A DNA stretch of 64,000 nt from Pantoea anthophila (GCF_006494375.1 NZ_VHIZ01000037.1:186001-250000), one strand, 5' to 3'. Positions 1-9,837 are shown, counted from the first letter of the stretch. Notes: generated by a model not told the origin, from the sequence alone. Numbers and translations: made by a program.

Positions 1-1
1 C

Positions 2-268
2 TCCTTCTGGCAGAGTGCGGCACACTATCAGCCCTATGCCGGGCTGGCAGAGACGATGACGGCAGAGTGGCAGGAACTGATGGAAACCATTATCCGTGAC
101 GGCGTCACTGACGGGACACTGCGCTGCGCCGATATCGCCCGCACCGCCAGACAGATCAGCGCCATGCTTAACGGTTATGCCGACTTACTGACGGTTAATC
201 CCTCAGAAGCGAAGGCGCGTGAAGCGCTGGCGGATTTAAACCAGTTTATAGATTGTGTGCTGGGATAA
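2..268 (+). CDS. TetR/AcrR-family regulator, C-terminal part (5' cut by window edge)
   Basis: The reading frame is open from base 2 to a TAA at 266-268, giving about 88 residues with no start in the window. The all-helical segment (around LAETMTAEWQELMETIIRDG and a later helix pair) resembles the ligand-binding C-terminal domain of BetI-type TetR regulators. The DNA-binding N-terminus lies outside the window, so neither its operator nor its target can be stated. It reads in the same direction as dat but is separated from it by 474 bp, so it probably ends its own transcript. Family assignment rests on the C-terminal half only, hence moderate confidence. Confidence 0.6.
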   Translation, partial: SFWQSAAHYQPYAGLAETMTAEWQELMETIIRDGVTDGTLRCADIARTARQISAMLNGYADLLTVNPSEAKAREALADLNQFIDCVLG

Positions 269-742
269 AGCGAATAAACCGCGCACTGACTACGCTGCAA
301 CGGGACGTTTTTAATTAAATGTTAAAAAAAGGTTTATTATTTTAATTGGTCATTACATCTGTAGCGGGATATATGCAGCTTCGCTAATTAAACTGACTTA
401 TGCTTTTTCTGTCTGAAAAGTGCCCTTTTTGATAGCGTTTCGGCTCCGAAACAGCTGTTTACACAGATTATTATCATTGACTTAGCACAGGCTGTGAGCT
501 GTAAGCCGGTGTTTTTTCGCCATTTATTATTTAACCATTAGCGAAGCGGCAGTAAAGCATGCGGTCACAATCTCAACAACTGGTTGATAACTATAGTAAA
601 GAAGCACTTTTTTTCTGATCAAATTAATCATTGAGTCGGACCTTAAAAACCCCTATATTGGCCGCGCTTTAAACATACCCATGACTTTTTTAATTCATTT
701 ATTCAACTGAGACGTTACTCCCGTCGCGGTTGTAGGAGAGAT
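269..742. promoter_or_regulatory. Intergenic region carrying the dat-ddc promoter
   Basis: This 474-bp gap holds no credible open reading frame. It is A+T-rich and must carry the promoter of dat. I could not fix a single -35/-10 pair with confidence. A good ribosome binding site (TAGGAGAG) sits just before the dat start. Confidence 0.4.
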
Positions 743-2128
743 ATGATGACGGATAAAGTCCGTATTGACAGTTCGAATGCACAGACATTAAACGCAACCA
801 ATGAGACCTATTTAGCCCGTCAGGCCGAATTTGAATCTAACGTTCGAAGTTATCCGCGCAAATTGCCGTTCGCTATTGCGAAAGCACAGGGTGTCTGGAT
901 CACCGACGTCGAGAACAATCAGTATCTTGATTGTCTTGCGGGTGCCGGAACGCTGGCATTGGGCCATAACCACCCAGACGTTCTGCAGAGCATTCAAAAT
1001 GTCATTACCAGCGGCTTGCCGTTACATACTCTGGATTTAACCACGCCGTTAAAAGACGCGTTTTCTGAGTACCTGCTCTCCCTGTTACCAGGCCAGGGCA
1101 AGGATTACTGCCTGCAGTTTACCGGCCCGTCCGGCGCCGATGCCGTGGAAGCAGCGCTGAAGCTGGCGAAAAAGCACACCGGCCGTTCCGGTGTTATCAG
1201 CTTCTCCGGTGCCTACCACGGTATGACCCATGGCGCGCTGTCAGTGACCGGTAACCTGTCACCGAAAGAAGCCGTTGACGGCATGATGCCGGAAGTGCAG
1301 TTCATGCCTTATCCGCACCTCTACCGCTGCCCGCTGGGCATTGGCGGCGAAGCGGGCGTGAAAGCGCTGACCTACTATTTTGAAAACCTGATCAACGACG
1401 TTGAGAGCGGTGTGCGTAAACCTGCGGCGGTCATTCTGGAAGCCGTTCAGGGTGAAGGCGGCGTGAACCCGGCTCCGGCGGAATGGCTGCAGAGCATCCG
1501 TAAAGTCACCCAGGAGCACGGCATCCTGCTGATCCTCGACGAAGTTCAGGCAGGCTTTGCCCGTACCGGTAAATTCTTCGCCTTCGAGCACGCGGGTATT
1601 GAGCCAGACATCATCGTGATGTCCAAAGCTGTGGGTGGCGGTCTGCCACTGGCCGTGCTGGGCATTAAGAAAGAGTTCGATGCCTGGTCACCGGGTCACC
1701 ACACCGGCACCTTCCGCGGAAACCAGCTGGCGATGGCAACCGGCCTGACCACACTGAAACTGCTGAAAGAGAACAACATCGCAGATAAAGTCGCGGCACA
1801 GGGCGAACTGCTGAAAGGCAAACTGAACGAACTGCAGCAGCGCTACCCGGTGATTGGCAACGTCCGTGGCCTGGGTCTGATGATCGGTATCGAGCTGGTG
1901 AAACCTGACGAAGCCGCTGATCACATGGGCAGCTTCCCGGCTGACGGCGAGCTCTCTGCGCTGGTACAGAAGAAATGTTTCGAGAACGGCCTGATCCTGG
2001 AGCGCGGCGGACGTCACGGTAGCGTATTGCGCCTGCTGCCTTCCCTGCTGATCACCGATGCTGAACTTGACGTGTTTATGGATAAATTTGAAAACGCCCT
2101 GCTGTCAGCTGGCGTGAAACCAGTATAA
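743..2128 (+). CDS. dat: Diaminobutyrate--2-oxoglutarate aminotransferase
   Basis: A class III PLP-dependent aminotransferase of 461 residues. Known members convert L-aspartate 4-semialdehyde and glutamate to L-2,4-diaminobutyrate. The sequence shows [15 protein letters not shown] (cofactor phosphate region), the SGAYHG loop, [14 protein letters not shown] with the Asp that contacts the pyridine nitrogen, and SKAVGGG with the Schiff-base lysine at K295. Length is full for the family. The start is preceded by TAGGAGAG. A second ATG follows immediately and cannot be excluded. ddc begins 14 bp downstream, so the two form an operon making 1,3-diaminopropane. The adjacent decarboxylase is what separates it from GABA or ornithine aminotransferases of the same class. 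Confidence 0.93.
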   Translation: MMTDKVRIDSSNAQTLNATNETYLARQAEFESNVRSYPRKLPFAIAKAQGVWITDVENNQYLDCLAGAGTLALGHNHPDVLQSIQNVITSGLPLHTLDLTTPLKDAFSEYLLSLLPGQGKDYCLQFTGPSGADAVEAALKLAKKHTGRSGVISFSGAYHGMTHGALSVTGNLSPKEAVDGMMPEVQFMPYPHLYRCPLGIGGEAGVKALTYYFENLINDVESGVRKPAAVILEAVQGEGGVNPAPAEWLQSIRKVTQEHGILLILDEVQAGFARTGKFFAFEHAGIEPDIIVMSKAVGGGLPLAVLGIKKEFDAWSPGHHTGTFRGNQLAMATGLTTLKLLKENNIADKVAAQGELLKGKLNELQQRYPVIGNVRGLGLMIGIELVKPDEAADHMGSFPADGELSALVQKKCFENGLILERGGRHGSVLRLLPSLLITDAELDVFMDKFENALLSAGVKPV

Positions 2129-2142
2129 GTGGAGTGAATGCA

Positions 2143-3609
2143 ATGTCCCGGTTAAACCCAATCCTGGCGGCCTCATCTCAGAGTACCGAGGCCTACCAGC
2201 AGGCGATCGCCCAGAGTAGCGCGGCGGTCGTTAAGTGGCTGGAACAACCTGAGATGTATCAGGGAAAAACCGTCGCAGAGCTGCGCGAGCGTATTACGCT
2301 GGACTTCAATCCTGACGGCCTGGGCAACCAGGCTGCGATTGAACGTGCCATTGAGTACTTCCTGAAAGACAGCCTGTCGGTGCATCACCCACAGTGCGTG
2401 GCGCACCTGCACTGCCCTAGCCTGGTGATCAGCCAGGCGGCGGAAGTGCTGATCAACGCCACCAACCAGAGTATGGACTCCTGGGATCAGGCGCCCTCTG
2501 CAACCCTGATTGAGATGAAGCTGATCGAATGGCTGCGTACCCAGGTGGGTTATCAGCCGGGCGATGCCGGTGTCTTCACCAGCGGCGGCACCCAGAGCAA
2601 CCTGATGGGCCTGATGCTGGCGCGCGACGCGTGGTATGCCCGTCAGGGTCATTCTGTTCAGCAGGATGGCTTAACCGGTGACCTGAAGAAGATGAAAGTC
2701 TTCTGTTCAGAAAATGCGCACTTCTCCGTTCAGAAGAACATGGCGCTGCTGGGTCTGGGTTATCAGTCCGTCACGCAGGTGAAAACCGATAGCTTTGCCC
2801 GCATGGATATGGATGACCTGCGTCACAAGCTGGCCGCAGCCAAAGCCAACGGCGAGCATATTCTGGCGATTGTTGCCACCGCAGGCACCACCGATGCCGG
2901 TGCGATCGATCCGCTGCGTGAAATTGCCACGCTGGCGGCTGAAGAGAACATCTGGGTTCACGTGGATGCGGCGTGGGGCGGCGCACTGCTGCTCTCCGAG
3001 CTGTATCGCGACTATCTGGACGGCATTGAGCTGGTGGACTCCATTACGCTGGACTTCCACAAGCAGTTCTTCCAGACCATCAGCTGTGGCGCTTTCCTGC
3101 TGAAGGAAGCACGTCACTACGAGCTGATGCGTTACCAGGCTGCGTATCTGAACTCTGAGTTTGACGAAGCGCAGGGCGTACCGAATCTGGTGTCGAAATC
3201 CCTGCAGACCACCCGCCGTTTTGATGCACTGAAACTGTGGATGGGTCTGGAAGCCCTGGGTCAGAAACAGTATGCCGCCATCATCGACCACGGTGTGACG
3301 CTGGCACAGCACGTGGCAGCGTATGTTGATGCGCAGCCGGCGCTGGAGCTGGTAATGAAGCCGCAGCTGGCGAGCGTGCTGTTCCGCTACCGTCCGGCGC
3401 ATCTGGCGCACCTCAGCGACGCGGATATCGCGCTGCTGAACCAGCGTATCGGTGATGCCCTGCTGGAGTCGGGCCGTGCTAACGTCGGCGTGACCGAGCA
3501 CGATGGCGTGACCTGTCTGAAGATGACGCTGCTCAACCCGACCGTGACGCTGGAAGACATTAAAATCCTGCTGACGCTGGTAGAAACTACGGCTCAGCAG
3601 CTGGTTTAA
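2143..3609 (+). CDS. ddc: L-2,4-diaminobutyrate decarboxylase
   Basis: A group II PLP-dependent decarboxylase of 488 residues that converts L-2,4-diaminobutyrate to 1,3-diaminopropane and CO2. The cofactor lysine is in the DFHKQFFQ motif (K307, preceded by H306). The TSGGTQSNL and HVDAAWGGA segments, which bind PLP, are intact. I chose ATG 2143 because GGAG at 2131-2134 is then spaced 8 bases upstream. An in-frame GTG at 2134 would overlap that site. It is the second gene of the dat-ddc operon and is followed by a strong terminator. 1,3-Diaminopropane serves as a free polyamine or as a siderophore precursor in some bacteria, but no siderophore gene is visible nearby. Confidence 0.93.
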   Translation: MSRLNPILAASSQSTEAYQQAIAQSSAAVVKWLEQPEMYQGKTVAELRERITLDFNPDGLGNQAAIERAIEYFLKDSLSVHHPQCVAHLHCPSLVISQAAEVLINATNQSMDSWDQAPSATLIEMKLIEWLRTQVGYQPGDAGVFTSGGTQSNLMGLMLARDAWYARQGHSVQQDGLTGDLKKMKVFCSENAHFSVQKNMALLGLGYQSVTQVKTDSFARMDMDDLRHKLAAAKANGEHILAIVATAGTTDAGAIDPLREIATLAAEENIWVHVDAAWGGALLLSELYRDYLDGIELVDSITLDFHKQFFQTISCGAFLLKEARHYELMRYQAAYLNSEFDEAQGVPNLVSKSLQTTRRFDALKLWMGLEALGQKQYAAIIDHGVTLAQHVAAYVDAQPALELVMKPQLASVLFRYRPAHLAHLSDADIALLNQRIGDALLESGRANVGVTEHDGVTCLKMTLLNPTVTLEDIKILLTLVETTAQQLV

Positions 3610-3630
3610 CGGTTCTGCTAAAACTCTGGA

Positions 3631-3655
3631 GGGCGCCTGAAGGCGCCCTTTTTTT
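3631..3655 (+). terminator. Rho-independent terminator of dat-ddc
   Basis: A perfect 7-bp stem, GGGCGCC/GGCGCCC, with a TGAA tetraloop is followed by seven T. It lies 21 bp after the ddc stop. Confidence 0.93.
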
Positions 3656-3828
3656 ATGCCGCTGTTTCTCTCTTTTCCCGCTTTCCGGTCAATTCAGTAT
3701 CAGGATCAAAGAATGCGATCCCGCCATCAGGCACTCTCTATGGGTGTTGTAATTAAAGCCGAGCTGGCCAGCCGTTACGGCCCCGGTATCAGACCTCACT
3801 GAACTGTCAGGAATACACATTTACTATC

Positions 3829-3957
3829 ATGCGTAAAATTTTCATCCTCCTTCTGGCGTTAGCGATGGCCGCCATCATCCTAATCGCCGATAGTCACGGG
3901 ACCAAGGTTCACAACCGCGATCAGATTTTCAGCCTGAATGCCCCCTCCGGGCGCTGA
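3829..3957 (+). CDS. Possible small membrane or secreted peptide (42 aa)
   Basis: An ATG at 3829 opens a 42-residue frame ending with TGA at 3955-3957. It starts MRKIFILLLALAMAAIILIA, a basic end followed by a continuous hydrophobic stretch of about 17 residues. A polar tail follows (DSHGTKVHNRDQ, then IFSLNAPSGR). This is the shape of a single-pass small membrane protein or an uncleaved signal peptide. A purine-rich AGGA lies 16 bases upstream, too far for a good ribosome binding site, which weakens the case. I recognise no family. It converges on the transporter gene that ends at 3966. Confidence 0.35.
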   Translation: MRKIFILLLALAMAAIILIADSHGTKVHNRDQIFSLNAPSGR

Positions 3958-3965
3958 TCCTGCGG

Positions 3966-5270
3966 TCACCCCTCATCCAGCGCTCGCTTATGATCGTCTT
4001 TGTTCAGCGTCATCAGCGCCACAATACTGACCAGTGCGGTCGCCATGACATACCAGGCGGGAATATCGGGATTGCCCGTCTCTTTAATCAGCCCGGTGAT
4101 GATCAGACCGGCACAGCCGGAGAAGAGCGCGTTAGAGAGTGAATAGGCCAGGCCCAGACCGGTATAACGCACCCGCGTCGGAAACATCTCTGACAGCATC
4201 GCCGGTCCCGGCCCGGCCAGCAGGCCCACTACACCCCCTGCGATAAAGACCACCAGCCCTTTCAGCCCGGTTGCGGTGTTCTCAGCCTGCAACAGGTTGA
4301 GCAGCGGCAGAGAGAGCACCAGCAGCAGGATCGCCGCAGACACCATCACCGTCCGGCGGCCTATCCTGTCGCTCAGCATTCCCGCCGGAATAATCGTGAC
4401 GGCAAAACCGAGGTTCGAAATCACCGCAATCAGCAGCGCCTCATTAAAGCCGGTGTGCAGTGAGGCCTGCAGGTAGGTCGGCATAATCACCAGCCAGGTG
4501 TACCCGGCCGCCGACCACACCATCAGCCGGCAGATACCGAGCAGAATCGTTTTCAGGGTGTCACTCAGGCTGGCGGTCACTTTTTCGCGGGGCTGCGCCT
4601 GCTGCCGGATAAACGCCGGGGTCTCCTCCATGCCAGCCCGCAGCCAGAGCGCGATACCCCCCAGCGGCAGGGCAACAAAGAACGGGATGCGCCAGCCCCA
4701 GCTCTGCATCTCTTCCGGCGTCAGCAGCCGCGAAAGCAGCGCAACAATCGCTGCACCCGCCAGCAATCCCAGCGCAACGGTAAAGGATTGCCAGGCACCA
4801 TACAGGCCACGCCTGCCGGGCGGAGCAAATTCGGTCATCAGCGACACCGCCCCGCCATACTCGCCTCCGGCAAACAGCCCCTGCAGAATACGCAGCCCGG
4901 TAACGATCAGGGGAGCCAGCACGCCCAGCTGGGCATAGGTCGGCACCAGGCCGATAGCCGCAGTGGCCAGCGTCATCATGATCAGCACAAAAATCAGGGT
5001 GGGCTTGCGCCCAATCCTGTCGCCCATCCGGCCAAACAGCACGGCGCCAAGCGGACGGAAGAAAAAGGCGATGGCAAAAGAGGCGTAGGTCAGCAGAATA
5101 CCGGTCAGCGCGGATTCGCCCTGAAGCCGGAAGAAGTTCTCCGCAATCAGGGTAGCCAGGAAGCCATAAACGGCAAACTCATACCATTCAATGAAATTTC
5201 CGACCGAACCGGCAATCAGGGCACGTTTGCGGCGGGGGGAGCTCAGCAGATCAGTATCGGAAGCGGACAT
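3966..5270 (-). CDS. MFS transporter, metabolite:H+ symporter (MHS) family
   Basis: A 434-residue inner-membrane protein with about twelve hydrophobic segments. The N-terminus has GNFIEWYEFAVYG, the hallmark of the MHS branch (ProP, KgtP, ShiA). The loop between helices 2 and 3 reads GRMGDRIGRKPTL, and LQGLFAGGEYGGA marks helix 4-5. The loop RAGMEETPAF is also typical of the family. MHS proteins import organic acids, aromatic acids or zwitterions with protons. The substrate cannot be read from sequence. It stands alone: the upstream neighbour diverges and the downstream side is convergent. A second MHS gene lies 0.6 kb away at 5876-7186, but the two are clearly different proteins. Confidence 0.85.
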   Translation of the reverse strand: MSASDTDLLSSPRRKRALIAGSVGNFIEWYEFAVYGFLATLIAENFFRLQGESALTGILLTYASFAIAFFFRPLGAVLFGRMGDRIGRKPTLIFVLIMMTLATAAIGLVPTYAQLGVLAPLIVTGLRILQGLFAGGEYGGAVSLMTEFAPPGRRGLYGAWQSFTVALGLLAGAAIVALLSRLLTPEEMQSWGWRIPFFVALPLGGIALWLRAGMEETPAFIRQQAQPREKVTASLSDTLKTILLGICRLMVWSAAGYTWLVIMPTYLQASLHTGFNEALLIAVISNLGFAVTIIPAGMLSDRIGRRTVMVSAAILLLVLSLPLLNLLQAENTATGLKGLVVFIAGGVVGLLAGPGPAMLSEMFPTRVRYTGLGLAYSLSNALFSGCAGLIITGLIKETGNPDIPAWYVMATALVSIVALMTLNKDDHKRALDEG

Positions 5271-5475
5271 GGCAGGCGATCCTCAGTCAATCATGGGTCG
5301 CTTATGATTAGCACAATCGCTGCACGGCTGCGCACGCTTCTGCCCGTCACGTTAGCGCGGACACAGAAAAAAGGGTGATAGCACGGTGTGACAGACCTTT
5401 TTCATCCTCAGCCCTTGCACATCCGCTTTACCGTTGTCAGGATGTGCGCCATTGACTGAATCAGGCGAAAAGATA

Positions 5476-5697
5476 ATGAACGCGCACACCTCAAAAGATC
5501 CTCTGCACGGCGTCACTCTGGAGATGCAGATCAACCATTTAGTCGCGCAGTATGGCTGGGCGGAGCTGGGAAATCGGGTCAACATCAACTGCTTTAAAAA
5601 CGATCCCAGCGTGAAATCGAGCCTGAAGTTTCTGCGTCGCACCCCCTGGGCGCGGGCGGAAGTGGAAGCGCTCTATCTCGCCTCGCTAAAAGCGTAA
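5476..5697 (+). CDS. VF530-family small protein (DUF2132)
   Basis: A 73-residue protein with the VF530 pattern: [44 protein letters not shown] and a C-terminal EALYL. Family members are small compact proteins that have been suggested to bind DNA; their function is not established. The frame is open upstream to 5434, but ATG 5476 gives the family's usual length and begins just before the conserved block. It is a single gene between two transporters that both read leftwards. Confidence 0.85.
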   Translation: MNAHTSKDPLHGVTLEMQINHLVAQYGWAELGNRVNINCFKNDPSVKSSLKFLRRTPWARAEVEALYLASLKA

Positions 5698-5875
5698 CCC
5701 GGCAGAGGACGCGGCCCCCTTGTCTCTATGAAACAGAGCCGGGGTAAGTCTGAGCTTATCCTCTGTTGTTACTGATGCTGCACATCCCGGCATGAACACG
5801 CCCGCGGGTGAACATTATGCGCAGCATCGCTTTCAGCGATAGCCGGGACAAGGGCAATCCTTCGCCCTGACAATC

Positions 5876-7186
5876 TTAATCCTGACGATGAGCAGTCTCT
5901 CTGGCTTTCCACAACGCGAATAGCGTAATCGCCAATGCCAGACTGACGTACAAAGAGACCCACAGCGTGCTGCCCATTTCTTTAAATAACGTGGTGATGA
6001 TCAGGGGCGCAAAGCCCCCGCCGACAATGCCCGCCAGGGTATAGGCCAGGGATGAACCCGCGTAACGCACATGTCCCGGAAACTGCTCAGTGACAAACGC
6101 GGCCTGCGGCCCGTACATCATCGCATGGATCAGCAAACCGCCAATCACCGCCAGCACGATCAACACCGGATGCGCGCTATCAAGCAGCACAAAGAACAGA
6201 AATGACCATACAATCGCCAGCAGCGCGCCGGTAATGTAAACAGGGCGTCGTCCCCACCTGTCTGAAAGCGCACCAAACATCGGCACCGTAATCGCGTTAA
6301 CTATTGCGCCCAGCATTGTAGCCATCAACGCCAGCGGTCGCGGTAATTGCAGCACGGTGGTGACGTAGGTCAGCGTAAAAACGACCACCAGCGCGTAAAG
6401 GACATCAGAGCCGATGCGCGATCCCCCGGCAATGAATAGCTGTTTCGGATAGTTTACGAAAACCTCTTTTAACGGGGTGTGCGTGGTTTTCTCCTGTTCC
6501 TGCATTGCGACAAAGGTGGGTGTCTCTTCCACACCGCGACGCAGCCACAGGCCAAATATCACCAGTACCAGGCTTAGCAGGAACGGAATGCGCCAGCCCC
6601 ACGCCTGAAACTGATCGGCGCTCATCATCACCGTAACCAGCGTAATAAAGCCCGTGCCGATCAGCGTGCCGCAGGATGGACCAACCTGCGCAAAGGAGGC
6701 GTTACGCCCGCGTTTATTCGCGTCGCCATGCTCCATCGATAACAATACGGCTCCTGCCCATTCTCCGCCCAGCGCGATGCCCTGCACAAACCTCAGCGCG
6801 ACTAACAGAACCGGGCTCCAGATGCCCCAGACCGCATAGCCCGGCAGCAGGCCCATTAACGCCGTGGTCACGCCCATTATCACCAGCGTGATGATCAACA
6901 CCGCTTTACGCCCCGCGACATCGCCAAGGTGGCCGAACACGAAGCCCCCCAGCGGACGTGAAATATAGCCTACCGCGTAGGTCGAAAACGCCAGAATGGT
7001 GCCGACCAGCGGATCGAAGCTGGGGAAAAAGATATGGTTAAACACCAGCGCGGCCATAATGTTGTAAACGGTAAAGTCGTACCACTCAAGCGCGGTGCCA
7101 ATCGAACTGGCAGCAGCCAGACGCCCGGTCTTCGATTTGGTGCGCACGGCGCCTGCTGCATGTTGCAGAGAATCGGTATCAGCCAT
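5876..7186 (-). CDS. MFS transporter, MHS family (last gene of the amidase operon)
   Basis: A 436-residue membrane protein with GTALEWYDFTVYN near the N-terminus, GHLGDVAGRKAVL in the 2-3 loop, FVQGIALGGEWAGA and RRGVEETPTF, all diagnostic of metabolite:H+ symporters. Its ATG overlaps the end of the preceding gene by 8 bp and has AGGAG 7 bases upstream, so it is translated with the DUF2848-amidase-EthD operon. By position it most likely imports the compound that the amidase degrades. The substrate is unknown. Confidence 0.86.
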   Translation of the reverse strand: MADTDSLQHAAGAVRTKSKTGRLAAASSIGTALEWYDFTVYNIMAALVFNHIFFPSFDPLVGTILAFSTYAVGYISRPLGGFVFGHLGDVAGRKAVLIITLVIMGVTTALMGLLPGYAVWGIWSPVLLVALRFVQGIALGGEWAGAVLLSMEHGDANKRGRNASFAQVGPSCGTLIGTGFITLVTVMMSADQFQAWGWRIPFLLSLVLVIFGLWLRRGVEETPTFVAMQEQEKTTHTPLKEVFVNYPKQLFIAGGSRIGSDVLYALVVVFTLTYVTTVLQLPRPLALMATMLGAIVNAITVPMFGALSDRWGRRPVYITGALLAIVWSFLFFVLLDSAHPVLIVLAVIGGLLIHAMMYGPQAAFVTEQFPGHVRYAGSSLAYTLAGIVGGGFAPLIITTLFKEMGSTLWVSLYVSLALAITLFALWKARETAHRQD

Positions 7187-7814
7187 GGGTCAGCTCCTGT
7201 TTTGTTAACTGCCAGTTGAGGGCATAACGCTGTATCTCTCCCGCAAACAGCTGTGCCGCGGCCGCAGCGAGGCGATCGCAGCTCCGTGCATCGCTGCAAT
7301 GAATCAGCAGCATCGGCTGCATTTTCCGCTGATCCTGGCTTTCCTTCGGTAACGGCGAACTCAGGACGCTGTCTGGCATCAGCACGCAGGAGGAGATGTA
7401 GCCCGGCGTCTGGCTTATTTGTTGCTGCCAGGCGCTTAGCGCACTGCCATCGATCGCCTGCAGCGTTAACACCGCTAACTGATTGCCCGTGCCTTTGCCA
7501 TGCTTGTGCACGACCGTGCTCACCCGGCGCATGGGGTTAACCATTTTTTGCAGATTCTGTACCGACCATGCCGTCTGGTGCGTGAATGCGGCGTGATAAT
7601 CGGCGCTGGTAAAGGCGTCCAGCGAGTCGGTTTCATATAAACCGAGATACTGATACTCAGCGTTAACTGCCTGATAGCGTGTACCGCTCAGGAATCCCGC
7701 AATGGCTACACGCTCCTCTACGTGTTCATGGTCATACCACTGGTTAAAGTCAGCCTCATCTTCAGCGCCAATGTTGGTGGCGACATACAGCATGCCGTGG
7801 GGTTGAGTCATCAT
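7179..7814 (-). CDS. EthD-like / dimeric alpha-beta barrel protein
   Basis: A 211-residue protein with two ferredoxin-like halves. The first begins MLYVATNIGAEDEADFNQW and continues with YDHEHVEERVAI, the conserved N-terminal pattern of DUF4286/EthD-type dimeric alpha-beta barrels. The second half (about 115-211) repeats the strand-helix plan less clearly. Such proteins often bind or isomerise small metabolites in catabolic operons. The ATG overlaps the amidase stop (ATGA), and GGAG lies 6 bases upstream of the first of two adjacent ATGs. No catalytic residue can be named from sequence. Its place between amidase and transporter suggests a minor enzymatic step of the same pathway. Confidence 0.65.
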   Translation of the reverse strand: MMTQPHGMLYVATNIGAEDEADFNQWYDHEHVEERVAIAGFLSGTRYQAVNAEYQYLGLYETDSLDAFTSADYHAAFTHQTAWSVQNLQKMVNPMRRVSTVVHKHGKGTGNQLAVLTLQAIDGSALSAWQQQISQTPGYISSCVLMPDSVLSSPLPKESQDQRKMQPMLLIHCSDARSCDRLAAAAAQLFAGEIQRYALNWQLTKQELTHG

Positions 7815-9145
7815 CAGGATCTCCGGTTAAGGGCAGTTTCCACGGCAAGCGACCAGCTGATTAAGCGGGCGTCATCACCATGAATCGAAGCAAGGCTCAG
7901 GCCAACCGGAGCAGAACCCGGTTGGTGGCAGGGTAAAGAGAGCGCACAGCCGTCCAGCATGTTGATAATGCTGGGGTTGCGCAGCATCAGCGCGTTGATC
8001 TCCATATAGCGCTGGGCATCACTGAGTGACGCGATAGTGGGCGCGACAAGCGGAACGGTTGGCATGAGTAACGCATCAAAATCCCCTAGCGCTGCGTTGA
8101 TGCGCTGTTGCCATGCAGCACGCTGCTGGTAAAGCTCAGTGGCATCCTGCACGGTGAGATGGCTGCCGCGCTGGATGCGCACCAGCACCTGGGGATCGTA
8201 AGCTTCAGGGTGTGCCTGCGCGCTTTTTTTATGCCATTGCCAGGCTTCATAAGCCGTAATGCCGCCACGCGCATTCATAGCATTCAGCTCATCCAGCTCA
8301 GGCAACGTGATGTCGGTAACTGTCGCACCCGCCTGCTTCAGAAGCGTGATGGCTCGCTGCCAGGCCTGCGCCACATGCTGATCCAGACCATCCAGTACGC
8401 GCGTTTGTGGCACGGCAAAGCGCGCGTTTCGCAGATCCAGCGACTGTAACGCCAGCGGCCGATCGGCAATGACGCTATCCAGCAGCCAGCAGCTGCGCAC
8501 GTCGTCCGCGATCACCCCGATGCTGTCGAGTGAGGTCGAGAGCGGTAACGTTCCCCGCTGGTTGATGCGCTTTGCCGTGGGTTTGAAGCCGGTCAGGCCA
8601 CAGAGTGCAGCAGGGATCCGCACCGAACCGCCGGTATCGGTGCCAACGGCAGCCAGACACATGCCCTCAGCAACCGCCACGGCCGCGCCAGAGGACGATC
8701 CGCCGGGGATACGCTGCTGTTCGCGCTGCCACGGATTGACTGGCGTGCCGTAATGGGGATTGATGCCTAAGCCAGAAAAAGCGAACTCCGTCATCGTGGT
8801 TTTACCGACGATGGCGGCGCCCGCCAGCAGCAGCTTATCGACGACGCTGGCATTGGCAGCCGCCACGGGCGCATCGGCCAGTAAGCGTGAACCGGCCGTG
8901 GTCACCTCTCCCTGGACATCGAACAGATCTTTAATGCTGACAGGCAGTCCATCGATGGGACTTAGCGCCTGCTTTGCCTGCCAGCGGGCGTTTGCTGCGC
9001 TACAAGACGCGGCGTAGCGTTGCGTGAACACCAGTGCCCCCTGTTGTTCAGGATCCTGCGCGGCCTGCAACGCGGATTCAGTAAAGGCTTCGGGCAGAGC
9101 ATCGCCGCTCTGCAACTGCTGACTGGCTTGCCAGAGTGTGGTCAT
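7814..9145 (-). CDS. Amidase (amidase signature family)
   Basis: A 443-residue hydrolase of the amidase signature family (GatA, AtzF, malonamidase). The Ser-cisSer-Lys triad is intact: K72 in SIKDLFD, S150 in PGGSSSGAA and the nucleophile S174 in GTDTGGSVRIPA. It cleaves a C-N amide or carbamate-type bond; the substrate is unknown. ATG 9145 is preferred because AGGAG is spaced 7 bases upstream. An in-frame ATG at 9160 overlaps the stop of the DUF2848 gene and would add five residues. The stop overlaps the next start (ATGA). The operon context (DUF2848, EthD-like, MHS importer, GntR regulator) indicates catabolism of an imported small molecule rather than Glu-tRNA amidation. Confidence 0.88.
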   Translation of the reverse strand: MTTLWQASQQLQSGDALPEAFTESALQAAQDPEQQGALVFTQRYAASCSAANARWQAKQALSPIDGLPVSIKDLFDVQGEVTTAGSRLLADAPVAAANASVVDKLLLAGAAIVGKTTMTEFAFSGLGINPHYGTPVNPWQREQQRIPGGSSSGAAVAVAEGMCLAAVGTDTGGSVRIPAALCGLTGFKPTAKRINQRGTLPLSTSLDSIGVIADDVRSCWLLDSVIADRPLALQSLDLRNARFAVPQTRVLDGLDQHVAQAWQRAITLLKQAGATVTDITLPELDELNAMNARGGITAYEAWQWHKKSAQAHPEAYDPQVLVRIQRGSHLTVQDATELYQQRAAWQQRINAALGDFDALLMPTVPLVAPTIASLSDAQRYMEINALMLRNPSIINMLDGCALSLPCHQPGSAPVGLSLASIHGDDARLISWSLAVETALNRRS

Positions 9146-9156
9146 CGGCGCTCTCC

Positions 9157-9837
9157 TCATGCCACCACCGGCAGCGCGCCGGTGGTGTAAGTGTGTTCCA
9201 GCGTGCGATTAAGCACCGGGTCGTGCAGTGCCATGCGGAACTGGCTGGATGGCCGGATGCCGCCAATGGCGCCCAGCGTGCCGCAGGACATAGCAACGCC
9301 CTCTTCCACGACACCGCCAGCAAAATAGCGCGCGAGCAAATCCTGTGGTGTCAGCAGTGAGGCTAGCGTGCCCTGTTGATAGATGACCCATTTACCCTGC
9401 TCTTTAATCCATGAGCTGAGTTCAAGCACATCCCAGTGTTCGGTAACGTCGCTCATGCGCCACGCGGCGCTGGCAACCGGCTTGATGCACGCCTGCTTAG
9501 ATAGCGCAACGCTGAAGGTTTCCAGATGGCGGTCGGTATGATCAGACGTGAGGGACACCCATAATTCGCCGCGATGCGAGAAAACGAAGGGTTCGGCTTC
9601 GCCGGAGGTCTGCTCGCCTACCACTTCAAGCTCTGATTGCTGGCTGAGCTGATTAACCGCAACCCGGTAAAAAAGCGGAACTGCACCGGGTGCGGGCACG
9701 CCGAGGGCTTCTAATTCACGAATATGGTGCAACACGGCTTCCTTATCGCGGCCGGCCCAGCCAGCAATAATGAAATGCGTAATGTCCACGTTCAGTGTGG
9801 TCGCGGCTTTGTCGCACGTAGAGAATCGCAACTGCAT
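9157..9837 (-). CDS. DUF2848-family protein
   Basis: A 226-residue protein with the DUF2848 pattern: IIAGWAGRDKEAVLHHI, ELEALGVPAPG, VPLFYRV near the N-terminus, and SCGTLGAIGGI with FRMALHDP near the C-terminus. Its fold resembles fumarylacetoacetase-type proteins in my judgement, but no reaction is established for the family. The start at 9837 is favoured by GGAGG 7 bases upstream. The longer frame to 9876 would run through the operator palindrome at 9865-9876. It is the first gene of the amidase operon and diverges from a GntR-type regulator. Confidence 0.78.
   Translation of the reverse strand: MQLRFSTCDKAATTLNVDITHFIIAGWAGRDKEAVLHHIRELEALGVPAPGAVPLFYRVAVNQLSQQSELEVVGEQTSGEAEPFVFSHRGELWVSLTSDHTDRHLETFSVALSKQACIKPVASAAWRMSDVTEHWDVLELSSWIKEQGKWVIYQQGTLASLLTPQDLLARYFAGGVVEEGVAMSCGTLGAIGGIRPSSQFRMALHDPVLNRTLEHTYTTGALPVVA

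Noticed and set aside
464..482. Possible Fur box upstream of dat
   Set aside because: The stretch around TTATCATTG matches only about 11 of 19 consensus positions, which is expected by chance in A+T-rich DNA; no siderophore gene is nearby.
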